DNA from: JAOPZW01 sp036379935 | GTDB lineage: Bacteria > Actinomycetota > Thermoleophilia > Solirubrobacterales > Solirubrobacteraceae | Assembly: GCA_036379935.1 (NCBI GenBank) | Contig: DASVFT010000174.1 | Coordinates: forward strand, 1 to 55,796 | DNA length: 55,796 bases | Reading direction: 5' to 3' | Shown: piece by piece, positions 1 to 8,454 of the stretch | Numbering within the stretch: the first letter of the stretch is position 1 | Layout of the letters: every line of letters begins with the position of its first letter | Made by a program: the position numbers and the translations under genes | Notes under the pieces: generated by a model | Databases searched by the model: none | What the model was told of the DNA's origin: nothing | Seen by the model: only the letters and a program-made list of their open reading frames with translations

Positions 1-345
1 GAGCACACGACCGCCGATGGGGCCCACGTGGACATCGACCAGCCCGTCGACGAGGTCGATGAGCTCTCGGGCCTCGGGCCGGGCGGCCGCGATCGCGTTC
101 GCGACGGCCTGGCGGTCGCCCAGGGCCACGGAGGGGTCGAAGCGCAGGCCCGCGCTTCGTACGGCCGGCGTCAGGAAGCGTGCGCCGTCGCGCTTGGCCT
201 CGCCGGCATCCAGGCGATACCGCGCGCCGGCGACCTCCGAGAGCAACGGCGATTGCTGCGCCCGATGCGAGGCCGCCACGCCGGCCAGCGCCAGCAGGCC
301 CGCGATCGCGAGCAGGGGAAGGAGGGTGCGCGGCGCGCTGCGCAT
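1..345 (-). CDS. Secreted hypothetical protein, N-terminal fragment (runs off the left edge)
   Basis: An uninterrupted frame reads leftward from an ATG at 345 through the window edge, giving 115 residues without a stop. It begins with a clear Sec-type signal or anchor (basic MRSAPRT followed by about 20 hydrophobic Leu/Ala residues, residues 8-25). The mature part has a D/E/A-rich stretch and ends near a DVHVGPIGG segment. I do not recognise the family, and the C-terminal part is missing. No good ribosome binding site precedes the ATG. It lies 57 bases downstream of an oxidoreductase on the same strand and could be co-transcribed with it. Function unknown; exported or membrane-anchored location is inferred. 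Confidence 0.66.
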   Translation of the reverse strand, partial: MRSAPRTLLPLLAIAGLLALAGVAASHRAQQSPLLSEVAGARYRLDAGEAKRDGARFLTPAVRSAGLRFDPSVALGDRQAVANAIAAARPEARELIDLVDGLVDVHVGPIGGRVL

Positions 346-402
346 ATGGCACGTGATCGGCACGTGCGCGCCGGCGCAGCAACGCAGCGGACGACTGGGT
401 GG

Positions 403-1350
403 TCAGGTCAGCGCCCGCGTGAGCTCGCCGCCGATGAGCTCGAGCTGGTCGAGCTCGTCGTGCAGGAGCAGCTGGAGCATGACGCGGTCCACGCCGACCG
501 CAGCCAGCGCCCGCAGCTGCTCCCCGGCGGCGTCGATCGTGCCGGCGATCGCTCCGGGACGGACCGCCTCGAGCTCCTCGCGCGCCGAGCGCCCCGTTCC
601 GTTGCGCTCGGCCAGGCGTCCCGCGCGCTCGAGCACGGCGGCGTCGTCGCGCCCGACCAGGCAGCCCGTCATGACCGAGAACCGCAGCGTCTCGGGGTCG
701 CGGCCGGCGTCGCGCCAGGCGCCCTCGACGACCGCGCGCCGGTCGCGTGCTTCGTCCGGCGTCGCGAACACCGTGTTGTACTCGTCGGCGAAGCGCGCGG
801 CGAGGGCGGCGCTTCGTGGCCCGGCGTTGCCGCCGACGATGATCGGCAGGCGTGGCTGCACCGGCTTGGGCAGAGCGTCGACGCCCTCCAACCGGTAGTG
901 CTCGCCGGCGAACGCGAAGGGCCCCTCGTCGCAGAGCCCGCGGACGATCGCGAGCTGCTCGGCGAGGATGGCCATCCGGGTGCGCACGTCGGGAAACGGG
1001 AAGCCGAAGGCGGCGTGCTCGGCCTCCATCCATCCGGCGCCGAGGCCGAGCTCGATGCGGCCACCAGAGACGTGGTCCGCCGTCACGGCGAGCTTGGCCA
1101 GAACGGCGGGGTGGCGGAACGTCGCGGGGGACACGAGCGTGCCCAGACGCACCGTCGAGGTGACGGCGGCGAGCGCGCACAGCGTGCCCCAGGCATCGAG
1201 CGAGCCGCGGGCGTGGACACCGGCGACGGAGAGGTAGTGGTCCGAGCGGAACAGGGCGGGGATGCCGTGCTGCTCGCACCCCGCGGCGATCGCCTGCCAC
1301 TGCTCCCAGGTCACGTCCTCCTGGCCTTCGATCATCACGCAGAGATCCAT
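403..1350 (-). CDS. LLM-class (luciferase-like) F420-dependent oxidoreductase
   Basis: A 315-residue TIM-barrel enzyme of the bacterial luciferase-like monooxygenase superfamily, in the subgroup usually annotated as F420-dependent (TIGR03560-like). The start is the ATG giving MDLCVMIEGQ, with an AAGGA ribosome binding site 8 nt upstream. The frame stays open further upstream, but that part is Arg/Ala-rich shadow sequence. Visible family features are the N-terminal WEQWQAIAAGCEQHG helix, the FRSDHY and RLGTLVSPATFRHPAVLAK segments, GGRIELGLGAGW, and the LPIIVGG strand. Such proteins transfer hydride between reduced F420 or FMN and an organic substrate in the cytoplasm. The substrate cannot be read from sequence. 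It is followed by the truncated secreted gene on the same strand. Confidence 0.88.
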   Translation of the reverse strand: MDLCVMIEGQEDVTWEQWQAIAAGCEQHGIPALFRSDHYLSVAGVHARGSLDAWGTLCALAAVTSTVRLGTLVSPATFRHPAVLAKLAVTADHVSGGRIELGLGAGWMEAEHAAFGFPFPDVRTRMAILAEQLAIVRGLCDEGPFAFAGEHYRLEGVDALPKPVQPRLPIIVGGNAGPRSAALAARFADEYNTVFATPDEARDRRAVVEGAWRDAGRDPETLRFSVMTGCLVGRDDAAVLERAGRLAERNGTGRSAREELEAVRPGAIAGTIDAAGEQLRALAAVGVDRVMLQLLLHDELDQLELIGGELTRALT

Positions 1351-1410
1351 GCGCAGATCCTTAGCGCGTGGCGAGCGTCGGCGCGGCGAGGCCGCGTTGC
1401 GGTGGCGGCG

Positions 1411-1506
1411 CGCTTCGGCCGCGCCGCGCGGGCGGCGCTCCGGCCCCGGCGCGCGGCCCGCTTCGGCCGCGCCGCGGGGGCGCGCTCCGGCCTCGGCGCG
1501 TGGCCC
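1411..1506. repeat. Two-copy imperfect direct repeat, 48-base unit
   Basis: Bases 1411-1458 and 1459-1506 are adjacent copies of a 48-base unit beginning CGCTTCGGCCGCGCCGCG and ending near GGCGCGnGGCC, with a few mismatches and a small internal shift. The repeat fills the noncoding gap between the stop of the FIST gene (1515) and the start of the oxidoreductase gene (1350). It is almost pure G/C and could fold strongly, so it may act in termination or processing, but no T-run follows it. Confidence 0.6.
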
Positions 1507-1514
1507 GGTGCCGA

Positions 1515-2702
1515 TCAGAGCACGAGGAGGGCCACGCTGGAGTTGTGGATGCCGGTCGAGCCGGCCACGCGCGCGAACTCGCCGCACGTGCGAAAGCCGC
1601 CGGCGGCCACGCCGCCGAGCCGCGAGGAGATCACCGCGACCTCCTCGGCCAGGCGCTCGCCGAGGAGCGGCGCGCGCGTGCGCGACGAGAAGATCAGCGC
1701 GAGCCGGGCGTGCTCCTCGAGCTGCGCGCTCGCAGTGTCTGCCGCTCGGCGCGCGCCCTCGAGCAGCAGCTCCGCGTCACCGGCCATGACCTGCACGACG
1801 GTGTGCTCGGGCACGCCCGCGGGCAGCACGATGCCGCCCCCCGGCGCGCGCTCCTGCACGTGGCGCACGTCGTAGCGACCGTGGGCGTTGGGCAGGCCAA
1901 GCGGGCGCTCCATGCACTTCTGGGCGAAGGCCCGCGCGTCTTCCCCGAGGGCCGCGCCGCGCTCGGAGACATAGGCCTCGAGGGCGGGACGCCCGTCGAG
2001 CTCGACAATCGTGTCGCCCTCCGCGCGTGTGACGAGCATCGGCTTGCCGAACGGCCGCCAGCCGTGCTCGATCGAGACGGCCATCGGACGCGCTGAGTTG
2101 ATCCACACCGCGACGAGGCCGCCCGCGAGGATGGCGCCCTCGCCGAAGGTGTACGTCGCCTGCCCGCCGAGCTCGTCGCCCGCGGCACCGCCCACGAGCG
2201 GGACGGCACCGCCCACGACCTCGTAGGCGCCCCGTGCCATCTCGCGCTGGTCGGTCGCCCGGCCGTCGCACAGCACCATGAGGACGGAGTGCTCGTGCTC
2301 CTCGCCGGCGCGCTGGCGGGCGACTTCGGCGGCGCGACGTGTGCTGCCCGCGACGTCGGCGTCGTCGCACCGGACGTGGCAGGCGCCGAACGACATCCCG
2401 CCCTCTGCGCCGAGGTACGCCGCCACGCAGCCGAACGGCACCTGCGCCTCGTCGGTGAAGGCGCCGGCCGTGGTGGCGCCCACCACGGAGGCCGAGCCGG
2501 CCTCCTCCATGGCGGCGCGGTGCAGCTCCTCGAGGTCGTAGCCGGGGGAGGGGAAGACGAGAACCAGATCGCCGCGCGCCGGCAGCCGGCCCGCGAGCGC
2601 GCCGCGCACGGCGTCGCGGCCGGCGGTCATGGCGTCCGCCGCGGTGCTGTGGCCGAACCCGCCGAGTCGCGCATGGCGCGCCGGCTCGATCTGAATGCTC
2701 AT
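1515..2702 (-). CDS. FIST-domain sensory protein (FIST_N + FIST_C)
   Basis: A 395-residue soluble protein with the tandem FIST N and FIST C domains: roughly residues 25-215 (LVLVFPSPGYD, VVGATTAGAF) and 220-380 (ending with the typical ARVAGSTGIHNSSVALLVL). FIST domains are thought to bind small ligands such as amino acids and often feed signal transduction, but no output domain is attached here. The chosen start is ATG at 2702, preceded by GGGAG. A GTG at 2753 would add 17 residues. It lies 75 bases downstream of the NCS2 purine permease on the same strand, so the two may share a transcript. Confidence 0.85.
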   Translation of the reverse strand: MSIQIEPARHARLGGFGHSTAADAMTAGRDAVRGALAGRLPARGDLVLVFPSPGYDLEELHRAAMEEAGSASVVGATTAGAFTDEAQVPFGCVAAYLGAEGGMSFGACHVRCDDADVAGSTRRAAEVARQRAGEEHEHSVLMVLCDGRATDQREMARGAYEVVGGAVPLVGGAAGDELGGQATYTFGEGAILAGGLVAVWINSARPMAVSIEHGWRPFGKPMLVTRAEGDTIVELDGRPALEAYVSERGAALGEDARAFAQKCMERPLGLPNAHGRYDVRHVQERAPGGGIVLPAGVPEHTVVQVMAGDAELLLEGARRAADTASAQLEEHARLALIFSSRTRAPLLGERLAEEVAVISSRLGGVAAGGFRTCGEFARVAGSTGIHNSSVALLVL

Positions 2703-2777
2703 GGCTCCCGAGCGGTCGGCTCGCGAGCAATGCAACTTGAGCGGCGAGGACACGCGTTGGCCGCGCGTCCCGCTCTC

Positions 2778-4175
2778 TCAGACGATGCCGTGGATGAAGT
2801 ACCAGACGAAGATCGCGCTGAAGCCGAGCAGCAGCGGGTGCACCCGGCGCCCGGTCAGCAGGGCGAGCACGCTGTAGGACACGAAGCCGGCGCCGACTCC
2901 GTTGGTGATGCTGTAGGTCATCGGCATCAGCACGATCGTCAGCAGCACCGGCAGCGCGATCACGGGGTCGGTCCACTCGAAGTGGCGCACGAGCTCGAAC
3001 ATCATCGCTCCCACGATCACGAGCACGGGCGCCGTCGCCGCGCTGGGGATGATGCCGGCCAGCGGTGAGATGAACAGGCAGCACAGGAAGAGCAGCCCGG
3101 TCACCACCGAGGCCAGGCCGGTGCGCGCCCCTTCGCCGATCCCCGCCGAGCTCTCGATGTACGTGGTGTTCGACGAGGCCGAGGCCGCGCCGCCGCCGGC
3201 CGCGGCCAGGGAGTCGACCAGCAGCACGCGCCGCATCCCCGGCAGGCGCCCGTCGGGCGTCACCAGCCCGGCGCGCCGCCCCAGGCCCAGCACGGTGCCC
3301 GCGGTGTCGAAGAAGTCCGACAGCAGCACCGACAGGACGACCGCGACCGCGCTCCAGAAGCCCAGCGCCGAGACGAAGTGCAGCGAGAAGTTGCCGACCA
3401 GGCTGAAGTCGGGGGTGTCGACGATCTTCGAGGGCCACGTGGCGGCACCGTTGGGGAAGATCTTCTTGTCCTTGATCTCGTTGATGATCGTGGCCAGGAT
3501 CGTCGTGGCGATGATCCCGATCAGCAGCGCGCCCTTGACCCGGCGGGCGACCAGCGCGTAGGTCCCGAAGAGCCCGGCCGCGAAGATTGCGATCGGCCAC
3601 GTGTTGAGCTTGGGCGCCAGCGCCACGATCGTGCCCTCGCCCTTGATGACGATCCCGGCATCGACGAGGCCGATGATCGTGATGAAGAGCCCGATCCCGA
3701 TGCCTATCGCGAGCTTGAGGTCGTGGGGTATCGCGTTGATCACCGACTCGCGGAAGCCCACGAGCACCAGCGCGGTGATGATCACGCCCTCGGCCACGAT
3801 GACGCCCATGGCGTCGGGCCAGCTCAGCTGATTGGCGCCGACGAGCGAGAAGGCCACGAAGGCGTTGATGCCGAGGCCCGCCGCCAGGGCGAAGGGATAG
3901 CGCCCGAACACGCCCATGGCGAGCGTGGCGATGCCCGCGACGAGCGCGGTGACGGTGAGCACCTGATCGAACGGGAGCTTCACGCCCCCGGGGGCAGCCA
4001 CCGCCCCGAGGATCTGCGGATTGACGAACAGGATGTACGCCATCGTCAGGAACGTGGCCGCCCCGCCCCGGATCTCGGTGGGGATCGTCGAGCCTCGCGT
4101 CGAGATCTCGAAGTAGCGGTCCAGCCGCGCGGCCAGCGGAGCGTCGCCGGACGGAGTGGTGGTGGTGGCTTCCAT
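2778..4175 (-). CDS. NCS2-family (AzgA-like) purine permease
   Basis: A 465-residue polytopic membrane protein with about 12-14 hydrophobic segments. AzgA/GhxP signatures are present: TMAYILFVNPQIL in TM1, FGRYPFALAAGLGINAFVAF, DFFDTAGTVLGLGRR, and the ESSAGIGEGARTGLASVVTGLLF loop that forms part of the substrate site. The family takes up adenine, guanine or hypoxanthine with protons. The start used is ATG 4175 (MEATTTT); in-frame ATGs at 4184 and 4187 are equally possible, and none has a good ribosome binding site. The gene is divergent from the holin-like gene, with only 69 bases between. A purine phosphoribosyltransferase that could use the imported base lies at 41.7-42.3 kb. Confidence 0.93.
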   Translation of the reverse strand: MEATTTTPSGDAPLAARLDRYFEISTRGSTIPTEIRGGAATFLTMAYILFVNPQILGAVAAPGGVKLPFDQVLTVTALVAGIATLAMGVFGRYPFALAAGLGINAFVAFSLVGANQLSWPDAMGVIVAEGVIITALVLVGFRESVINAIPHDLKLAIGIGIGLFITIIGLVDAGIVIKGEGTIVALAPKLNTWPIAIFAAGLFGTYALVARRVKGALLIGIIATTILATIINEIKDKKIFPNGAATWPSKIVDTPDFSLVGNFSLHFVSALGFWSAVAVVLSVLLSDFFDTAGTVLGLGRRAGLVTPDGRLPGMRRVLLVDSLAAAGGGAASASSNTTYIESSAGIGEGARTGLASVVTGLLFLCCLFISPLAGIIPSAATAPVLVIVGAMMFELVRHFEWTDPVIALPVLLTIVLMPMTYSITNGVGAGFVSYSVLALLTGRRVHPLLLGFSAIFVWYFIHGIV

Positions 4176-4244
4176 GGCGCGCATCATCGCGCCCGCGGCG
4201 GCGGAATCCGGCCGGTCGCCAGGGCGGTGTCTAACATCCGACGT

Positions 4245-4604
4245 ATGGCTCGCTCGCTGGCGATCCGCTGGATCTCCAACACCGTGGCGCTCTACGTCGC
4301 GGCCTGGGCGCTGAGCGGCGTGGACTACGGCGATCAGTGGTGGACGCTGCTCATCGCGGGAGCCGTCTTCACCCTCGTCAACTACGCGGTGAAGCCGCTC
4401 CTCGCCGTGCTGTCGATCCCGTTCATCGTGGTCACGCTCGGGCTGTTCTACTTCCTCATCAACGTGCTCATGCTGTACCTGACCGATTGGCTCGTGCCCG
4501 ACTTCGAGATCGAGACCTTCTGGTGGGGCGCGCTGGCGGCCGTCATCGTCAGCTTCGTGAACTTCGTCATGCACGGGCTGCTGCCCGACGACGACCGGCG
4601 CTAG
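4245..4604 (+). CDS. Phage-holin-4-like four-helix membrane protein
   Basis: A 119-residue integral membrane protein with four hydrophobic helices (about residues 6-24, 31-50, 54-80, 93-112) and a short acidic tail ending DDDRR. The pattern NYAVKPLLAVLSIPFIVVTLGLFYFLINVLML is typical of Pfam Phage_holin_4_2 (YvlD-like), a chromosomal family of unknown function despite the name. The ATG is preceded by TAACAT at 4232-4237, seven bases before it, and no ribosome binding site is visible, so a leaderless transcript is plausible. It converges on the DUF2267 gene, with 8 bases between the stop codons. Confidence 0.88.
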   Translation: MARSLAIRWISNTVALYVAAWALSGVDYGDQWWTLLIAGAVFTLVNYAVKPLLAVLSIPFIVVTLGLFYFLINVLMLYLTDWLVPDFEIETFWWGALAAVIVSFVNFVMHGLLPDDDRR

Positions 4605-4612
4605 ATGACCGA

Positions 4613-5230
4613 TCAGGCCGGCGCGAGGATCGCGGCGTACTCGTCGGGGAGCTGAGCGACGACGTCGCGGAGCTCGTCCTCGGGGACGGCCTCGCGCAGC
4701 GTGGCGAGCACCGCACGCGCGTGCTCGCGGGCCTGGTCGCGCGTGACGCCCTCGCGCTCGGCCACCAGGAACTCCTCCACCGGCATGCGCTGCGGAGGGG
4801 GCGGCGGCTCGATGCCGGCCAACAGGGGCTCGAAGTCCTTGGGGAGCTCGGCGCGGACGTCCTCGAGCTCGTCGCGACCGATCTCATGGACGAGGGCGTG
4901 GAACACCGCCCGCACGTGGCGCTCGACCTCCGCGAGATCGCGCCTGCCCTCGCGCATCGCCACGCGGCGGACGAACTCGTCGACGTGAAAGGGCTCGGCC
5001 GGCCGATCGGTGGTCAGCCAGCCTCGGAGCTCGACGGGGAGCTGCTCGGCGACGTCGCGCGCCTCGCCGGGCGAGAGGCGCTCAGCCAGCGTGGCCAGCG
5101 TCGCGCTCACCGCCCGCTCGGCGGCGTCCCATGAGAGGCCGGCCTGCTGCGCCACCGTTGCGATGAAGCGCTCGCACTGCGCCGCCGTGCCGCGCTGCAG
5201 GTCGGCGGCCTGGCCCACGTGACGGCTCAT
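4613..5230 (-). CDS. DUF2267 protein with three tandem repeats
   Basis: A 205-residue soluble, highly charged helical protein. Three copies of a roughly 60-residue DUF2267 unit can be aligned by eye: residues about 18-75 (ending EQLPVELRGWL), 80-138 (FHVDEFVRRVA to AELPKDFEPLL) and 148-203 (MPVEEFLVAE to AQLPDEYAAIL). Each has a helix, then L..L...V...E..DV..QLP. A Pro-rich spacer (PPPPPQ) separates units 2 and 3. The family function is unknown; it often occurs near stress genes. The start is ATG 5230. The gene is divergent from the SpoIIE phosphatase gene, and a perfect 10-base palindrome (GGCCTAGGCC, 5238-5247) lies in the shared upstream region. Confidence 0.85.
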   Translation of the reverse strand: MSRHVGQAADLQRGTAAQCERFIATVAQQAGLSWDAAERAVSATLATLAERLSPGEARDVAEQLPVELRGWLTTDRPAEPFHVDEFVRRVAMREGRRDLAEVERHVRAVFHALVHEIGRDELEDVRAELPKDFEPLLAGIEPPPPPQRMPVEEFLVAEREGVTRDQAREHARAVLATLREAVPEDELRDVVAQLPDEYAAILAPA

Positions 5231-5301
5231 GGGTCGAGGCCTAGGCCGGGACGTCGCGGGCTCAAGCGCCGCGCGTCCAACGCACGTAGAGTGGGGCTTG
5301 C

Positions 5302-6966
5302 TTGGACGCACACGTCCCCGACGACGCTCTCTCGCAGCCCGGCGAGGGCCAGGTGTTCCTGGGGACCCGGGGGCTGCCGTCCGCCCACCCGCACGCCGAG
5401 CAGCTCCTCCACATGTACCGGCTCAGCGATCCGGCGCTGTCGGATCTCCCGCTGGAGGCGCTGCTCGACGAGCTGCTCCAGCGCACGAAAGCGACCCTGG
5501 ACGTCGACACCGTCGCCGTGCTCCTGATCGACGAGAACGAGCGCGAGCTCGTCGCCCGCGCCGCCAAGGGGCTCGAGGAGGAGGTCGAGCGCGGCGTGCG
5601 GATCCCGATCGGCGGCGGCTTCGCCGGCCGCATCGCCGCCGAGCGCGTGCCGATCTTCATCGCCGACGTCAATCACGCGGAGATCATGAACCCGATCCTG
5701 CGCGAGAAAGGGGTGCGCTCGCTGCTCGGCGCGCCGCTCATCGTCGACGGTCGCGCCGTCGGCGTGCTCCACGTCGGCACGCTCACGCCGCGCACGTTCA
5801 CCAACGACGATGCCGCCATCCTGCAGCTGGCCGCGGCGCGAGCCGCACCGGCGATCGAGCGCGCGCGTCTGTTCGAGGCGCTGGAGCGCGAGCACCGCGG
5901 CGCGGTGGCGCTCCAGCGCAGCCTGCTGCCCGATCGCCTGCCCGACATCGCGGGCATCGACGTGGCCGCCCGCTACCTGCCCGCGCGCGACGAGGTCGGC
6001 GGCGACTGGTACGACGTGATCGAGCTGCCGCGCGGGAGCGTGGGCCTCGCCATCGGCGACGTCGCGGGCCACGGGGTACGGGCCGCCGCCCTCATGGGGC
6101 AGCTCCGCACCGGGTTGCGCGCGTACGCGCTGGACGGATACGAGCCCGGCGAGACGCTCAAGCGGCTGGATCACCTGCTGCAGACCATCCGCGGCCGCGG
6201 GATGGCGACCGCCGCGTACGCCGTGTTCTCACCGGAGACCGGCGCCGTGCGGATGGCCAACGCCGGACATCCGCCGCCGGTGCTGATCTCCGCTTCGGGC
6301 GAGGCCTCGCTCATGGCGGCCACGACCGCTCCGCCGCTCGGAACGCTGCCGTATCCGACCTACGTGGACGTCGAGACGAGCCTGCAGCCGGGCGAGACCC
6401 TTCTTATGTACACCGACGGGCTGGTCGAGCGTCGCGGCGAGCCGCTCACGGCCGGCCTCGAACGGCTCCGCGCGGCCGCCAGCGTGTCCGCCAGCGCCGA
6501 CGCGCTATGCCAGCGTGTCGTGCAGACGCTCGTCCCGGGGTTCGCCGCCGCCGACGACGTCGCGCTGGTCGCGCTGCGCAGCGAGGCGATCGAGGCGACG
6601 ATGCAGCTGCAGCTTCCGGCCGACCCCCGCGTCCTCGCGCAGGTCCGCCAGGTGCTCCGCCGATGGCTGCGCGCGCATGGCGCGCTGCCGGAGGACATCG
6701 CGGCGATCACGCTGGCGTGCGGGGAGGCGTGCGCGAACGCCATCGAGCACGCCTACACGCCCAGTCGTGCGACCTTCGAGATCGAGGCCGCGCACAGGGC
6801 GGGGACGGTCACGGTGGCCGTCCGCGACCGCGGCCGGTGGCGGCGGCCGCGCGGGGCGCACCGCGGGCGCGGGCTGATGATGATCGAGGCCACGATCGAC
6901 GAGCTCGACGTCCGCGCCACCGCGACCGGCACGGAGGTCTTCATGCTGCGACGGCTAGGCTCCTGA
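5302..6966 (+). CDS. GAF - SpoIIE (PP2C) phosphatase - HATPase switch protein
   Basis: A 554-residue cytoplasmic signalling protein. It has a GAF domain at about residues 45-195; a PP2C/SpoIIE phosphatase domain at about 205-415 with metal-site motifs VGGDWYD, IGDVAGHG, YTDGLVE and the closing DDVALV; and a C-terminal GHKL kinase-like ATPase at about 425-550 with an N-box (ACGEACANAIEHAY) and a Gly-rich RGRGLMMI loop. It probably dephosphorylates an anti-sigma antagonist and carries an RsbW-like domain that may bind or phosphorylate one. The start is TTG 5302, nine bases after TAGAGT. The STAS partner gene begins 2 bases after the stop, indicating an operon. Confidence 0.92.
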   Translation: MDAHVPDDALSQPGEGQVFLGTRGLPSAHPHAEQLLHMYRLSDPALSDLPLEALLDELLQRTKATLDVDTVAVLLIDENERELVARAAKGLEEEVERGVRIPIGGGFAGRIAAERVPIFIADVNHAEIMNPILREKGVRSLLGAPLIVDGRAVGVLHVGTLTPRTFTNDDAAILQLAAARAAPAIERARLFEALEREHRGAVALQRSLLPDRLPDIAGIDVAARYLPARDEVGGDWYDVIELPRGSVGLAIGDVAGHGVRAAALMGQLRTGLRAYALDGYEPGETLKRLDHLLQTIRGRGMATAAYAVFSPETGAVRMANAGHPPPVLISASGEASLMAATTAPPLGTLPYPTYVDVETSLQPGETLLMYTDGLVERRGEPLTAGLERLRAAASVSASADALCQRVVQTLVPGFAAADDVALVALRSEAIEATMQLQLPADPRVLAQVRQVLRRWLRAHGALPEDIAAITLACGEACANAIEHAYTPSRATFEIEAAHRAGTVTVAVRDRGRWRRPRGAHRGRGLMMIEATIDELDVRATATGTEVFMLRRLGS

Positions 6967-6968
6967 CG

Positions 6969-7319
6969 TTGCCGCTCGCCGAGCTCACCACGGACACCGT
7001 CGGGCGAGTCGTCGTCGCTCGGCTCGACGGCGAGATCGACATGTCCAACGCCGGGGAGATCGGCGACGCTCTGAACCGCCACGTGGTCAACGACTCGCTC
7101 GGACTCGTCGTCGATCTGACCGAGGTGGTCTACCTCGACAGCGCCGCGATCCAGGTCATCTTCGAGCTGCGCGAGGGCCTGCGGACGCGCGGCCAGCTCA
7201 TCAGGCTCGTCGTCGTGCCCGGCTCGGCGGCCGCCGACACGCTGCGCGTGGCCGGCGTGCCAGCCGCCATCGGCGTCGACGAGACGGTCGCCGCCGCAAT
7301 GCGCAAGATCAGCGCGTAG
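6969..7319 (+). CDS. STAS-domain anti-sigma factor antagonist
   Basis: A 116-residue single STAS domain of the RsbV/SpoIIAA type. The pattern VVVARLDGEIDMSNA, LGLVVDL, YLDSAAIQVIFEL and a C-terminal RVAGVPAAIGVDETV is characteristic. Ser58 in LDSAAI is the expected phosphorylation site. The probable start is a TTG at 6969, directly after the phosphatase stop; no ATG or GTG is better placed. It is the likely substrate and partner of the upstream protein, which has both a phosphatase and an ATPase domain. No sigma factor is encoded beside it, so the target sigma is elsewhere. Confidence 0.92.
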   Translation: MPLAELTTDTVGRVVVARLDGEIDMSNAGEIGDALNRHVVNDSLGLVVDLTEVVYLDSAAIQVIFELREGLRTRGQLIRLVVVPGSAAADTLRVAGVPAAIGVDETVAAAMRKISA

Positions 7320-7359
7320 CGTTGGTTACATAACGAGCCTTCTCGAGCATTGATCAGGG

Positions 7360-8421
7360 ATGAACGCTCCGCTTGTCCTCAGCGTCCTCGACCAGTCCCC
7401 GGTTCCGGAGGGTTCGACGGGCGGCGACGCGCTGCGCAACACGATCGACCTCGCGCGGCTGGCCGACGAGCTGGGCTATCACCGCTACTGGCTGGCCGAG
7501 CACCACAACGGGCCGCTGCTGGCCGGTCCGAGCCCCGAGGTCCTCATCGGACCGGTGGCGATGGCCACCTCGCGCCTGCGCGTCGGGAGCGGCGGCGTGA
7601 TGCTCCCGCACTACAGTCCGCTGAAGGTGGCCGAGAGCTTCAGCGTGCTGGCCGGCCTGTTCGGCGACCGCATCGACCTCGCCATCGGCCGCGCGCCCGG
7701 CACCGACCCGATGACGGCCTTCGCGCTGCAGCGCGACCGCCGCCAAGCCGCGCCCGACGACTTCCCCGAGCAGCTCGCCGAGCTGCTGGCCCTGCTCGAG
7801 GACCGCATCCCGCCGGGCCACCCCTTCGCCCGCCTCTCCAAGCTGCCCGGGCATCCGAACGCGCCCGAGCCGTGGCTGCTCGGCTCCTCGCCGCAGAGCG
7901 CCGTGTGGGCCGCCGAGCTCGGCCTGCCCTACGCGTTCGCGGACTTCATCAACCCGCAGGGCGCGTCGATCGCCGCCGACTACCGCGCGCGCTTCCAGGA
8001 CTCCCAGCGCCTCACCGCGCCGCACCTGGCCGTCGCCGTGTGGGCCATCGCCGCCGACAGCGACGAGGAGGCGCAGCGCCTCGCGGCGAGCGCGCGGATG
8101 ACCATGACCCTGCTCCGCCGCGGCCAGCTCATCCGCGTGCCCCCGCCCGAGAAGGCGCTGCGCTTCCTCGAGTCCGAGGGACTGCCACTGGACGCCGCCC
8201 CGCACGGGCGGCGCACGATCGTCGGCGCACCCGACACCGTGCACGCCGGCATCCGCGAGGTGGCGGACGCCTACGGAGCGCAGGAGGTGATCGTGGTGGC
8301 CATCACCTACGACCACCGCGCCCGCCGGCGCTCCTACGAGCTCATCGCCGAGGCCTCCGGCCTGGAGCGCGCGCCCGGCGCCGCGCCGCGTGAGCGCGTA
8401 GCGTCCCCGGCCTCCGACTGA
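7360..8421 (+). CDS. LLM-class flavin-dependent oxidoreductase (MsnO8-like)
   Basis: A 353-residue luciferase-like TIM-barrel protein of the MsnO8 subfamily: SVLDQSPV at the N-terminus, GYHRYWLAEHHN, the LRVGSGGVMLPHYSPLKVAE strand-helix, and DLAIGRAPGTDP. Family members are probably FMN-dependent monooxygenases or reductases in the cytoplasm; the natural substrate is generally unknown. The ATG at 7360 is preceded by CAGGG. It is only distantly similar to the luciferase-like enzyme at 403-1350, so this is not a recent duplication. It stands just upstream of a lipid-type methyltransferase in the same direction, with 33 bases between. Confidence 0.9.
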   Translation: MNAPLVLSVLDQSPVPEGSTGGDALRNTIDLARLADELGYHRYWLAEHHNGPLLAGPSPEVLIGPVAMATSRLRVGSGGVMLPHYSPLKVAESFSVLAGLFGDRIDLAIGRAPGTDPMTAFALQRDRRQAAPDDFPEQLAELLALLEDRIPPGHPFARLSKLPGHPNAPEPWLLGSSPQSAVWAAELGLPYAFADFINPQGASIAADYRARFQDSQRLTAPHLAVAVWAIAADSDEEAQRLAASARMTMTLLRRGQLIRVPPPEKALRFLESEGLPLDAAPHGRRTIVGAPDTVHAGIREVADAYGAQEVIVVAITYDHRARRRSYELIAEASGLERAPGAAPRERVASPASD

Positions 8422-8454
8422 TCCCAAGCGCGGCCCGCCGCGCACTGCTTGATC

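Noticed and set aside
28..1875. Large plus-strand open frame over the oxidoreductase gene
   Set aside because: Its composition is typical of an antisense shadow, and the minus-strand reading gives a clear luciferase-like protein plus a signal-peptide protein.
4245..4604. Possible prophage remnant, because the protein is holin-like
   Set aside because: Phage_holin_4_2 proteins are ordinary chromosomal membrane proteins. No phage structural, integrase or lysis genes are nearby and composition does not change.
5238..5247. GGCCTAGGCC palindrome as an operator for the divergent DUF2267/SpoIIE genes
   Set aside because: It is perfect but only 10 bases and mostly G/C, so chance is likely; mentioned only as context.
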